Source of the DNA: Craterostigma plantagineum | Lineage: Eukaryota; Streptophyta; Magnoliopsida; Lamiales; Linderniaceae | Reading direction: 5' to 3' | Length of the DNA stretch: 64,000 nucleotides | Assembly: GCA_027422505.1 (NCBI GenBank) | Contig: JAPQWV010000760.1 | Span: 176,001 to 240,000 of the forward strand | Shown: one piece after another, positions 43,298-56,700 of the stretch | Numbering within the stretch: position 1 is the first letter of the stretch | Layout: every line of letters begins with the position of its first letter | Notes under the pieces: generated by a model | Database searches by the model: none | What the model saw: the letters and a program-made list of their open reading frames with translations, nothing else | What the model was told of the DNA's origin: nothing | Translations under genes and position numbers: made by a program

Positions 43298-46200
43298 CAC
43301 TCGGTGCCATATGCTGTGTGTATCTAATACTCGTCTTCAAAAGACGTTATTCAGCACTGCCTGTATAAAAGGAACAGTGAATGGGACGGCCACATTTCCG
43401 CGACGCAATCTCCTGCATGGCTCAGCAGCCATTTTTCAACGATACATGCAACATGTAATATTTCTTTCTTTTCTTTTGTCTGGATTAACTGTGAGACAAA
43501 GGTTCGTTAGCTAAAGTAGTCATTCTGCTATTGTCGCACCACAATGGCAGCAGTAGACCCACAATGCCTGGAACTATTTGAAGTTCTTCCAAGAAGACTT
43601 CAATATCCAAACTGATTTCTTACCTTCCAGGTAATTATTTGTGCACGTGCGCATGGTTGACTTGGGATACGAGCTCTTACGATGCCCATTACTAACAGTA
43701 AGTACTTCCTCGAAACCATTTCAAGGTACTGTTCTACCATTAAACTTTGTAAACCAAACCCTAAGTGGATTTTCGATCACCCACGTCAAACTGAAGTTCG
43801 AAAACTGCCCACCTATATTTCTCCATTCGAATAGACCAACATCATGGACTATTGTAATTACCTAGGTAGCCTTAATTTTGACAAACGCTCTTAGCGTATT
43901 TATCTTTTGTCAAAAATGCGAGTCAAACTCCGCATATACAAGGCCACTTATTATAACTGTATATGTGACTTGATTCAGCTTTTCGATCTACCTCGCAACG
44001 AGAACATAGAAAACTAAATCGTAGGCAATAACCCTGTATCTTATAATTGACCTTGTCTTTTCAAGTAAAGGGCCTGGGATAAACCTACCATTCTGTATTA
44101 AATACTATCTCCAAATAGTTTGTTCCATGAATGTAGGTATTTTATCCCAAATCGTTTATGGAGAATTGGTCAAAGCCCCGCTTTTACCATTCGGAGTATT
44201 TCAATATTGTTCTCTTTCCTAAAGGCAACATCTCTCGTACAATACGAAGATTATATCTAACTCCCACTGCTTTTAATACGATACTAAAGGCTATCTTTGT
44301 ACTTATGATTTCATAGTTCCCAACTATTTCATCAAACCAAAGACACCAACTCCTGAAGGCTTAAGTAAGTCTGTATGACTTCTTTTCTATAATTTCACAC
44401 ACTATGAGCATCTGCTTGCGATATAAAAACGTTGGGCTTTTCATTTACATCTCCTAGAGACATACGATTTTCACATCCGTCTGACAGATCTCGTAAAAGC
44501 GTGCATCTGTGTGAGTAAGATTTAGTAAATTTTATTGCAACAATTGAAAAGGTTTCCTCAGAGTCAAAGCCCATCATTTAAGACAACCTTTTCCATACAA
44601 GCCTTGCTTCGTATATTTCAAGCAGTCTTTTAGATCTAATCAAGACATGGTTGTTGTGCATAGAGTTCATCTGCTCTCACAGAATAAACCATCTAAGTGA
44701 GTTTAACCATTATTGCTTGGTCAAGGGTAGTGAGATTGTTAATAACATATCCCTTCATTGCAGCAACCCCGTGCTCAATGCGTACTATACAGCTCGCAAC
44801 AATCCCTATGCTCGACATGTATTATACAGTATCTCTCAGGCTGGCGAGACACTCTACCCGCACTATGCAACTATGGGTGTATCTCAGACTTTTCTTTCAG
44901 TGCGGTCTAGCACTAAAACATCTTTAAGGTGTTTCGGTCAACATTCCCAGTGTTACCACTCCCACTCTTCATTCTCGAATAAACCATTTTTTAAAAATTC
45001 ATGAGCCTCTAAGGCTTTGACGTTTTTCAAAACTGTCAAAAGTGAGGTTGTCAATGTTGAGTTCCAAGACAACAACGACCTTAATATTCTCCTTTTTCAT
45101 ATACACAACTGCATAAGCTTTCCCACTCAAATGGGGCAACCGCATTTATATGATTTAAGCTCAGTATCTTACTAATTCCAAATTTCGTAAGGTGCAAATT
45201 AATTGACCTTAAAGGAATTCTGTATAGAACGTTCATTGCCTTTCATACACAAACCCACACCATATGGGAACAATTTAGTTCAGCAAAGATCAAACTTTAT
45301 CCAATATTGTTTGATATCATACAACTGTTGAAGCGCAGGCGTGACTATCGACTATGATGGCCCGCGTGCATGAAGTCTAACTTCTCGTCTCGAGACATCA
45401 TCAACAGCATTCTTAGTTAACTGTGAAAAGATGACGCTCTTTCCAAAGAACTCATTCTTAACTCGAGAATAATTAGCCAGTTTGATCAAATCAAATGCTT
45501 CTTTTATCTCGCTGTTTATTTTAAATTAATTTCCTCGATCTTATCAAGGATTTAAAATTTGTTTAACGCATACACTAATCTCTAAGAAAAGTGAATATTT
45601 ATGAAGTTTAAAAATTAATAGAAATTACCTTGGGCAAATACAATATTTTGTCCACAAACATTAGTGTGGGTCAAACCCGGAAGATTTATGACTCTTTTAT
45701 TAATTCCCTGTGAAGGGTGATTTGTCACCTTTTGCTGATGTTATGAGATTCCCACGACTTAACAATGTCGTGTTTATCCAACACTTGAATCTCAAACTTC
45801 GGCATAACCAAATCAAAGAGACAATAAAATTTCTTTATCAACTCAAAGTTGCTTTTGTTGGTAATTCATTTCACAGTTTTAAATTTGGACAATACAATAT
45901 TATTTTCAAACAGTTATTAATTGCCAGTGAATTTATTTCAAAAATAAAATCGCATACATTTATTCAAAATAATGTATTTAATAACCCATTGGGTATTTTA
46001 AGGCAATTATGTAACTGAAACTATGCCCAAATTTAAACAGAGAAATATTGATGCAATGTAATTATTTGGACACCTTGTCCGCATTTAACATTGATCATAA
46101 TCTCTCAATGCTGAAAAACTTCCACTGGAATCTAGTATGTTCATAACTAATAAGTGAGTACCATCTCAACTTATCTAGAACCCAGTCATTGTTTTAAAAT

Positions 46201-48530
46201 AATTAGTTTCAAAAACATATTATTCAAAATTTAAGGCCCTCAAACTCAAAGTTTAGGTAAGTACAAATTCCAATGCGTTGCCCTTGGAAATACTTGTCCA
46301 ACCCAATTGGACCCTTTTATTACGTTCTCTTATTCTTTATGTGTATTGGATCGATAGACTCAAATATGAAGCTATCCAAGATTGCTGTTTTACAGCCCTT
46401 TTTATGAAGCAATAAATTTATGCCAACTTATGCCACAATGGCTAGTTGTACATTATTACTAAACGATCCATTTTACGAGAATATGCATTTTCGAAAAATC
46501 CATATTAGGACCATCCTTAGATTGGATCAAATCCATATTGTTCAGTCCCACCAAACAATAAAGCACTATTCATATATAATGGGTTTGTCAATCATAATAG
46601 AAAGAAATATAATGCAGAAGACATAACAATTATTGGGTCGAACGTATTATTCGTCAGGCACTGAAAGGACTTTTTCTCTTGGCCTGACTCCCACTATTTT
46701 AATGCAAAATCTCATTCTCCCGATAGAGATTTCGGAAACCTCGTTGATGGTTTCATAGTGGGGTTGAGATCCCCGCTCCACAGAAATAAGCCTCAACCTA
46801 ACAGTTTGTTGGCCTATTAATCGAACGGCGTCGTGTCCCACACGAACCCATAGATGGCCTCGTGTCTCACACGAGTCCATCTCATAGGTGTTTCAACAAC
46901 TTCGTCTCCGGTCAGGAACCCTCACCCTAACAGGAATAATTGGGAAATAACCAGCCCAAGTGCGACCTATCAACGTCTGGCTCAATCCTAACATTTAGAA
47001 ATTCCCGCCCGTAGGATAACACTTTATAAGGCGTGAATATGTTCGGAGAGCGGCGTTTCGACAGTCACCCAAAATTCCACGACAAGAGTGAAATGTTTGG
47101 CGCCGATAACTCGGAACAAACCGCACACACACTCAAGCCGTATCAATAACGAGCTTGACTTTAAATGTCTTAACGCACTCGGACCAACTACAACAAGAGC
47201 GAGATGATCGGCGCCGATAACTCGGAACAAACCTCACACGACACTCAAGTGCAATGGTTTCGAGCTTGATAGAAGACAGGAACCAAGTCCCTTTACTCAC
47301 TTAGTATTTTGTCCAACCGGGAGAATACGTCTCACATGCAAGCACTTAATAATGCACGTTCAAACAAACATGCACTAAATCGCGGTAAACCTAGTTTGCC
47401 TACAAGACGACCAGCGCAGACTATTTCTACTCTACTATATTTATTTCATAAAAATAACATCTCTTCATCTTTGGGGTAACGCCATGTCTTCGAGCGATCT
47501 CCAAGTTCTCGAACGACTTCTATTGTATTTTCGCCTCGTACTCGTACGTCCACCATACTTAAACTAATTTTTCTACAAATTAATAAAGTACAGAACGGGG
47601 GGATCAGTTGTCCCGGACAACCCGTATAATATCAAATAAAATACAACCCGGGGGGAACCTTGTCACCCTTAACATATCACCCGGAAATAGAGCCTAAGTC
47701 CACGCTGACGTCATTATCATATCATGCATACACAACATAAATACGTACGCGACAACAAACGCTCAAAGAAGCCGAAATGAAATTTTGGGCTTGTCTTGGG
47801 CCAAGCCCATTAGTCCCATTAGGGTTACTTATTGGGCTTAAACTATTTAAAGACCCATTAGAACTATTAAAATGACCCAATCATTTAAAGTCCTAAAATG
47901 AATGGAATTGGACCAGAACCTTATCGGCCAATCGAAATGTTCAAGACAGCCCGGAACACAAAAACAACGTCACCGGTCCTTATCGCTACTTCATCGGAGT
48001 CGGACTTCGCCATCACAGGAGTTCAGACCCGGATCCGTTGAACGTCACAGTCCCGATAAAAATAATGCGTAATTTAACGCACGACAAGGGGCAGCCGCTC
48101 GTTTTTGAGCTTTCGACGAGTCCCTCAAACTCGAATCGGAAGTCGTTGGCAATGAGGCTTCACCCTGAGCCAATGAGCCTCACTATTCTCGTCTTAGGTA
48201 TCGCTGAAAATTTCCGTTCAAACCACGTCTAACGTTTTCACACAGATCTACTCTAGACCTCTAGATCTAAGCAATCTTAGTAAAGTACACCCTTAAACTC
48301 ATCTCCAAGAGTAAAGTTATAATCCCCGGGGAGACAACCACTACGGTTTCTCACCACGGCGCTGCAATACGTTGGACCGCTCGTAACGAGACGGTGTTCC
48401 GACCATGCAAGCGCTCGGTTTGCAAACTCGAACCGAGAACAACTCATGCTATGACGATCGAGTGACTCAGTGATTTGCACAACCGAGATCATTTCGGGTT
48501 CATTTATGTCGTTTCTTAAAACCAAGCATG
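43298..48530 (-). other. LARD internal region, copy B; non-coding
   Basis: Matches 14761-19997 with small differences: a 9-bp deletion near 43804, the unpatched sequence AATTAATTTCCTCGATC at 45523, and scattered substitutions. The 111-bp tandem duplication is present near 47085-47306. No retroelement protein motif was seen. Confidence 0.8.
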
Positions 48531-48542
48531 GCTCTGATACCA
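48531..48542 (-). promoter_or_regulatory. LARD primer-binding site, copy B
   Basis: GCTCTGATACCA on the plus strand (TGGTATCAGAGC on the minus), one base before the 5' LTR, as in copy A. Confidence 0.9.
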
Positions 48543-48543
48543 C

Positions 48544-50809
48544 TGTCGGGTAGCCCCGGGTGTCCCGAGATCGAATCCCAGACGCAACGGAAGTTTAAAA
48601 TTTTTCCCGGGATCCCCGTAAGGAGCCCCGGATCGCTTGGTTATGTAAAAAAATATGCATGACACGTTATAGGGTTTTCGTAGCTTACCCTCGTAGCGAA
48701 TATCCTAGCTCTCGCCTTGCCGTCCCGGTTGTCTAGTTCGCTCCGAGCAACGTCGTGACCTCTCCGAGCTCCAACGCCTTGGCAAGATCGTCACGCTGAC
48801 CCCGGGACGTATCCAAATTCCACCACCTTCCAAGGATGGCTAGAAAGGTGGGGAAGATGTTTTAGAAGAGATGTGTTTAGTGTGTGTGTGATTTCTAAAA
48901 TTCACAAACACTTAGGTTTTTCTCAAATATCAACCTAAAATACTCTCACCACTCTCTAAACTCTAAGTTTTAGTGTGAGAAAGCTTGGATTAAATTATGG
49001 ACGAAATTCTTCAAAGTAATAAATATTAAATCAACTTTCACCCTTTGAAATTGATTTTAATCATAATTAATCCAAATCATATCATATATGACTCATAACT
49101 TGTTTGTTTCCTTTGTATTATATCATCTAATGACTAGACATTGTCCCACAAGTCTAACAAAAGAACAAGGAACGCATTTGGATTTGATTTGGACAAGTTT
49201 TGACCAAAAACTGTCGGTTCACGGCTTCTTGGAAAGGCCTTCACGGCTGTGGCGAGCTTAGCCAAGCTTCTGCCCGTCATCACGGCCCGATTCACGGCCA
49301 TGAACAAGTCCCTGACGGCCTTCACGGCCTGGGACATGATGGTCACGGCCGTGACCAAGTCGGGGCCAAAAAACATGGCCTCTGTCGACCTTCACGGCCT
49401 CTTGCACAAGGTGTCACGGCCGTGACACATTCGACAGCTTTGCGACAGTTACGTAGATCTCTTAGATCGAGGAGTAAACGATGTCCAATGGGCCTAAAAT
49501 TTTACCACAGATATAATACTCACCAATCTTGATTCTGACCAAATGGATTCTCAATCCAAGGTCTAGATTGTGAGATATTAGTTTTTGAATCTGCTGCTAC
49601 TTCTCAGGCGGCTTCACGACCTTGACGAGCCTTGCTCATGATTGTAAACCTTATTTTTGATCCATTCTTTGTCATTTCGTTACGGGAATCTTATTCCACA
49701 TAAATATAGTTTCTAAAACTAATATTTAATGTTTTATTAACGTCTCCAAGACCGTAATGTAATAACACATCTCACTTTAGTAGATACTGTCTCAGTGATC
49801 CTTTTTAAGCCCGACTCTCTTGGTTCGTCTCAACCCGGCAAGGGAGGAATCCAAGAATTCGGTAAGCACCTAGCCAATCCCATGGTACCGAATAAATCCC
49901 GTGTTGAGTACGTTCTTTGTATTTTACGAACCGACTATAGATCGTCGTAATACGTATAGACTCTTCACATATGTCCCGGTCGAGTGAGAGCCATGGTAAT
50001 GTCAAACTCACTAACCCGGCACTATGTCAAATTCGTGATGAAGAAATTACTAAACTACACTCCACGTCCCACGTGAGTTAGTTTTTATACTTTGCAAAGA
50101 TTCCGTAATTCCTTGTCCCGAATATGCATAGGACATATACCTCGATTACTTGCGAGGTTGTGAATCCCTCACGATTATCAATGCCTTTCGTTGTCAAGAC
50201 CGCATGTCGCCGCTGACCCATGTTCAACCTCGAACAAGGCGGGCCTAGCAAACTAGTAACAAGTCAGGACCCCGAAGCCAACTCTGTCAATGACCCTTCG
50301 GTCTAAGGTCCACGTATACTACTATAGTCAATCGATCGATCATTGACACTCAACGAGTAATTAGCCATGTGATCGTCGATTACGAGTCGTGTCCAAATAC
50401 AAGTTAATCACCTGATTCAACTCATACCAATGTTACGACCTCCCGCTTCCCAAGCGAATGATTGGCACAACCATTTTAGAGTCATCAACAAATAAGTCAT
50501 AATCGACATTCAGTCACCCTACTGAAGTCTAAGACTTATGGACTAATTTTATATCCGAGAATAATAGCTCATCGGTGCCCCCTCTCTCATCCCATGAGAA
50601 TCGGTGACTAAACTCGTATATATGGGTTTTATTTATTAACCTTCTCACCGGATGCCTAGTAAGACTAGATAGGTAAATAAATAATATGCCTAATTCCATA
50701 AATAAATATTTGAACACAATATCCAAATATTAAAGTGTGAATAACAGGTTCATGTTTATGCCCAATTCATTACATCCTCGAATGGCATTCCGAGGGCATA
50801 TCCCCAACA
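48544..50809 (-). mobile_element. LARD 5' LTR, copy B
   Basis: 2266 bp. It carries the 19-bp segment near 50363 and the CTCTAAGTTTTAG form, both shared with the copy-A 5' LTR. A small deletion near 50185 removes the CAGTAGTTGCA region present in the others. Confidence 0.9.
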
Positions 50810-50814
50810 CATAC

Positions 50815-53709
50815 GAACTCTAATAACGCAGAAAATCAAAACAATCTACCCTCAAAACCATCAGGAAACTTCGAAATTATCTCAATATGCAGTTTTTAAC
50901 TTAGATTATGCTTAGAGACACATCTTTAAACACTGCAAACTAGCATTCAATTTCCATATTATGAACAGAGGAGAAATTAGCAGAAAATCATGCGAAAGAT
51001 TTGCATAAAACAGATGCAAACAGAGTTAAAACACACAAAAATCCCTAAAGGATGTCGGTCAACCTCTCAAAGACGAAGATTAGTGAAAGTAAGTAAGATT
51101 TTGACTTTCGTCTTTGTGGAAAAAGATTTTCGCGAGAGAAAAATTATCGACTGTTGAGTTTTGCGATTGAGGGTTTTGCGTGTATTTGGGGATTTCCGAC
51201 TGCAAGCATTAATTTTGTTAAATGGGTTGATTAGACGTTTTTTATACTTAACAATTTCTGGGCCCATTACTGTTTACGATCGAGAAACTTACGATCGAGA
51301 AATTTCCTTTGGTTACTATTTAATTTTCGCTCGACAAATTCCGATCGTGAATTTCATTTGGTTCCTGTTTAATTTTCGCTCGTCAATATGGAAGCGAAAA
51401 TTACCACTTGGTCCAAATCAATTTTCGCTCGAGAATCTGTGAATGAAAATTACGAAATTCGCCCGAATTTCTCGATAGCAAGTTTTTCTGTGTTTTCAGA
51501 TTGACCCTAAGTTCACAGATAAGCCACATAGTTGCTCCCCTATGTATGTAAATAAACACAATTAACTCCCTGTAATTCAGGTTAGTGACATATGGCTCCT
51601 TCTTCAAATTTTGTAAATCTGCAATACTTAGAGCAAAAGATGTCGAGATGATTAGAGTTAATTTTGAAAGCGATTTTTCTATTTAAGTTCCCCTTGACTT
51701 GTTATACAAATTTCATGAGCTCCAAAACATGACGATTCGTGAAGTCCTCCTCAGAAGTGCGTTGTACAAGGAAATTAAATACTGGAATTTTTCTGCAACA
51801 CTTAGAGAAAGATCATCAAAATAATTTGGAGTTCAAGGCATAAATGTTGTAAATGCTACCCCTCAAATAGTGCACCTTAATTTATTTATCAAGCAATTAC
51901 ATAAATCAATCTAAGTAACAGTTATTAAGAACATGCGATTTATCAAGATTAGCCTAGATACATGGTCCCCTAATCATGTAACTATACTTTCGCGTTAGGG
52001 TATGAGCATGAACAATCTATCGCATTTAATCAATTCCGTGTAGATGCAAAGTAATATTGCATGTCAAAATGTGCGATTTTCTTTCCCTTTTTTTAATTAA
52101 CGAATTAAGAACGAAAGAAAAAGAAATAAGAAAGAAAAATCAAGAAACTTAATATTATATATCTATTATATATATTTTTTTAAATCTTCTTATGAATATC
52201 AATATTACTAATAGTATGAGGTCATATTATTTTGCTTTGATCAATCGTCACGTCTAAAATTTCGCAAGACATTAGAAAGATCATATGCCGCCAAGTCTAG
52301 TCTACAATCTAATGTCCTAAGTCCATAGAGTAATCCATTTCGACAACTCTCACTAGGTTCACTCTAGCACTAACTTGGACTTTTATATTTATATCACTTA
52401 AGTCAACACAAGAAATATTAAGTCAATTTACCTGAGATCGAGGCGCTTTTAATCATTTCACCCAAGCGAAAGATCGTCAATGTGGAATCAAAGGGTCTTG
52501 AAAATGTTTCAATTTGGCTATGACTAAGAATGGAAGGAACATTTTGGATGTGGGCTTTTTGTCGTCTTCCATTTCTTCGTCGTTCTTTCTCTACCGGCAT
52601 TGTTTATTTTCTATTAATTTTTTTCATCCTCTTTTTTTTATATATGTTTTCGATTGCCTGTTTATGCTCAAGCTGAAGCTCCGCTTCTCCACGAAGCTAT
52701 AGGAGATTATCTTAGGCGAAGTTCTTCGTGCTGGTTCTCGGGCCAATATCGTGCTCCTTTTCTCTTATTCCCTAGAGAGGTTTCAGAGATTATCGATTTG
52801 GAGAAGTCCACAGTTATGGAAATTGAACCCGAGGCTGTGCTCCTCTTCTCGTTTCCCGATTTAAGACCGGGTTATCGTTGGAGAAGTTCACTTCGAGGTG
52901 CTCCTCTTTCCAGCCGTTCTGACTAGCGTACGAGATTATCGACGGAGAAGTTCACAGCAGGATCCTTGCCACCTTCTAAGAATTTGTGATATAGATAGTC
53001 GGAAGGCAGGTTCCTTTCGTCTGTTTTTTGTACGTTGAGCAATACCTTCTTTTGTCATCCTTTTCTTTGAAGTATCGTTTCCTCCCCCTAGTTTTCTCGA
53101 TTTAACAACCCGCCGAAAACTTAGATAGATGGTTGAAGGCTCAAAGGGTTTCAAAAGAAGAAAAAGGAATTTGGAGAAGGCTCAAAGTGGATGACTAGGG
53201 GTTAATGTAAAGGATAAAAGATTTACAAGGCCGAGTGAGGAATTTTCTAGAAGCCCTTATCATCTTCCTAACAATCTAAAGCTAGGCGAGTATGAAGCCA
53301 AGAATCACTAGTTTAAGACAAGCAATTAATTGTGCGACTCGCTCGAGAATGGACCCAAAAAAACCAGAAGGCTAGAATCCTCACATATGTAAAGTGACTT
53401 TGTGTCTAGTGAACTAAAGACTTTGAGACGCAAGAAGTGACTTAGACTGACAAAATTAAGCAATTAATCAGTCGCTTGTCGAGGAAAGTTATTTGTAACT
53501 TAGATCAAAGCAGCCTAAGGATATCTTCATTCCCTAAATATCATAAGTATATGTATGATATTTTTTGGATTTTCTTTATTCTAATGTATTTTATTATTTT
53601 TTTAATTTGCACGCAAGATATGTCTTTGAAGTATAGAAAACACATAGCATAGTGCATATGAAAGCACATAAAATCAAGTAGAGCACGTATCACGGGAGGT
53701 TCAACATGC
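50815..53709 (-). other. Copia post-pol spacer, copy B; no gene
   Basis: Matches 22294-25187, with the same CGATCGAGAAA pair near 51278-51303 and the ~82-bp repeat at 52703-52972. Differences are single substitutions and short indels in AT runs near 52150. Confidence 0.65.
52703..52972. repeat. Degenerate ~82-bp tandem repeat, copy B
   Basis: Counterpart of 24181-24450 with the same unit order and few substitutions. Confidence 0.6.
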
Positions 53710-56700
53710 CTAATTTTCCGACAAGAATTGGAAACGTTTTTCATCCAATGCCTTGGTGAAAATGTCAGCTAGTTGATACTCCGTGTTCACGAAATACATG
53801 TCCATCGTGCCTTTTTCTACGTGATCTTTAATGAAGTGATATCTAATGTTTATGTGTTTTGTGCGTGAGTGGTGAACAGTATTACACGTAATCGCAATGG
53901 CACTTTGGCTATCACTATAAATGGGTATATTGTTTAGATTGTACCCATAATCACGAAGTTGAGTCCTATCCACAGCATTTGAGAGAAACAGCTGGCGGCC
54001 ACGATGTATTCTGCCTCGGCTGTCGATGTTGATATGCAATTCTGCTTTTTGGATGACCAACAAACCAGCTTTTCGCCTAGAAATTGAGCGCCACCGGATG
54101 TGCTCTTCCTGTCCATTCGGCAAGCTGCATAATCAGCGTCAGTATAGCCAATTACTTTGAAATTTGTTCCTTTAGGATACCATAGTCCTAAAGTGGAGGT
54201 GCCCTTGAAGTAACGCAAAATTCCCTTCACTACAAGCATGTGAGATTCTTTGGGATCGGCTTGGAAACGGGCGCACAAGCAAGTGGCAAACATGACGGGC
54301 GGCTTGAGGTGAGATAGAGAAGAGACCCTATGATACTGCGATATAATGTGATGTCGACCGCTTTTCCGGTGGGATCGGCATCCAGCTTGCAGCTTGGTGA
54401 CATGGGAGTGCTGAGAGACTTGCTCTGATCTTGATGGAATTTCTTCATACTGATGAAAATTCCACCGTCGAGCTGTATGACCTGAAGTCCTAAGAACTGC
54501 ATCTCTCCCATGTGACTTATTTCAAACTTGCTCTTCATTAAATCTTCAAACTTCTTCAACAGCCGTAGATTAGTTTACCCAAAGATGATGTCGTCTAGGT
54601 AAACTTGGACGACCATGAAGTGTTTGTCTTGCCATTGGATGAAGAGTGTCGTATCGATCGTTCCTCGGATGAATCCAAATTTTACGAGGAATTCGCTCAA
54701 GATATCATACCAAGCACGTGGGGCTTGTTTTAGTCCATAGAGAGCTTTGTCCAATCGATAGACGTGAGTGGGATGTTCTTGATCAACGAAGCCTTCTGGC
54801 TGAGCTACGTAGACTTCCTGCTTTAATACGCTGTTGAGAAAGGCGGTCTTAACATCCATTTGGTAGACTTTGAAGTCTTGTGAGCCTCATAAGCCAGGAA
54901 AAGACGGATGGCTTCGAGTCGGGCAAGAGGACCATATGTCTCGTCGTAGTCAATGCCTTCCTGTTGATTGTATCCCTTCGCAACCAGCCTTGCTTTATTC
55001 CGGATCACTTCCCCATCCTCATTCTTTTGTTCTTAAACACCCATTTCGTCCCAATAATTGTTTTCCCATGCGGACGGGGTACTAAGGTCCACACTTGAAG
55101 ACGTTCGAATTGGTTGATCTCATCTTGCATAGCTAATACCCAATCCGGGGCTTTGAGTGCGTCTGCTACTTTGGTTGGCTCATTTTGGCTTAAGAAGCAG
55201 CTGAAAAGACTGCGTTGATGACGTGTCCGTACTCCACTCGAAGGATCACCAATAATCTGATCAACCGGATGTGCTCGAGCCCACTTCCGCTCATGCCGCA
55301 GAGCTGAAGTAGATGCATCGGCCATTTGTGACCGAGATTTCCAATTATCTCAGGTTGTTCATTAGGTTGAGGTAAGTCTGAATCTTCACTTGGATTGAGC
55401 AAATCTGATGAGACTTTCTTATTGTCTATGGTAGGTTCTTCAGTGATCTGTGGTAATTCTGACCCTGGTGAGGTGGGGACAATTGAAGAGCTAGGTTCAT
55501 CGGCCATCAAGTGGGGGTTCCACCAAAGGTGTAGCGGTAGTAGTGCCTGGCCGATATACTGGCTCAAATAAAGAGTCTAAATCCTCCAACGTAAGTCTCG
55601 GAGCTTCTTCTGATATGAAGTTCTGAGTTGTTGTCATTTCCTGTTGGTTTGGTGCCAACAAGCCAGTGATTACGGGTTCTGGACAGATGTGACCAGAAGT
55701 CATCGAGTTTGGCACGGGTCCTGAACTGAGGTGTGCAGGAGACATATCTTCCACTTCGTGGAAAGTGACATTGTAGCTTTCTTTGATTGCACGGTTGGAC
55801 TTGATGTATATTCTGTACGCCTTTGAAGTAGATGAATACCCGACGAATGTGGCTTCGAATGCTTTAGGGTCGAACTTAGCGCGTTGCTCTCTGTCGTTCG
55901 CCACAACGCACTTGCACCCGAAGACCTTGAAGGAGATGTTGGGTACTCGCTTGTTAATGATCTCGTACGGAGTTTTAGCGAAGCACTTGTGAACCACCGT
56001 CATGTTCTGAGTGAAACAGGCGGTATTTACTGCTTCACCCCAAAGGAAGTATGGGAGATTGGAATGAATCAGCATCGTGCGTGTGGCTTCCACTAGAGTT
56101 CGGTTCTTCATTTCGACAACACCATTTTGTTGAGGTGTCTTTGCGGCTGAGAATTGCTGACTAATCCCAAGTTTTTGATAAAAATCACTGAGATGCTTGT
56201 TCTTGAACTCAGTGCCGTTGTCCGTTCTGATGACTTAGATACTTTGTTGCAGCAAATTCTGTGTAGCGTTCAGAAAATTGATTATCAAGTCCCCGGTTTT
56301 GTCCTTAGTTCGGAGGAACTTCGTCTATGTGTACTGACAGTAATCATCGACGATAGCTAAAATGTACTTGCATCCATTAATACTCTGTGTCTGCATAGGT
56401 CCACAGAGGTCCATATGTAGCAATTCCAAAGGACGTGAAGTAGAGGCAATCTGTTTTATGTGATGAGACGCTCGCTTCGTTTTTCCTAGTTGACATGCCG
56501 AACATTGATGCTCTTTTTGTAGAATAATGGTTGGTAGACCGTGAACCAACTTTTTCGTTGATAGTTGTTGAAGAGCTTAGATATTTAGATGAGACACACG
56601 TTGATGCGATAAACTATTCCTCTGAATTGTAATCTGGGAGATGAGGCAAACAGCTGTCGTGGTCCGCACGGACATCAGATTGATCGTGTAAAGATTTGAT

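Larger units (their letters stand above)
41024..50809 (-). mobile_element. LARD-like element, copy B
   Basis: LTRs at 41024-43285 and 48544-50809 flank a 5258-bp non-coding interior, with target duplications CATAC at 41019-41023 and 50810-50814. It is at the same site as copy A, so it was carried by the 28.5-kb duplication and did not insert independently. It is non-coding throughout, as in copy A. Confidence 0.9.
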
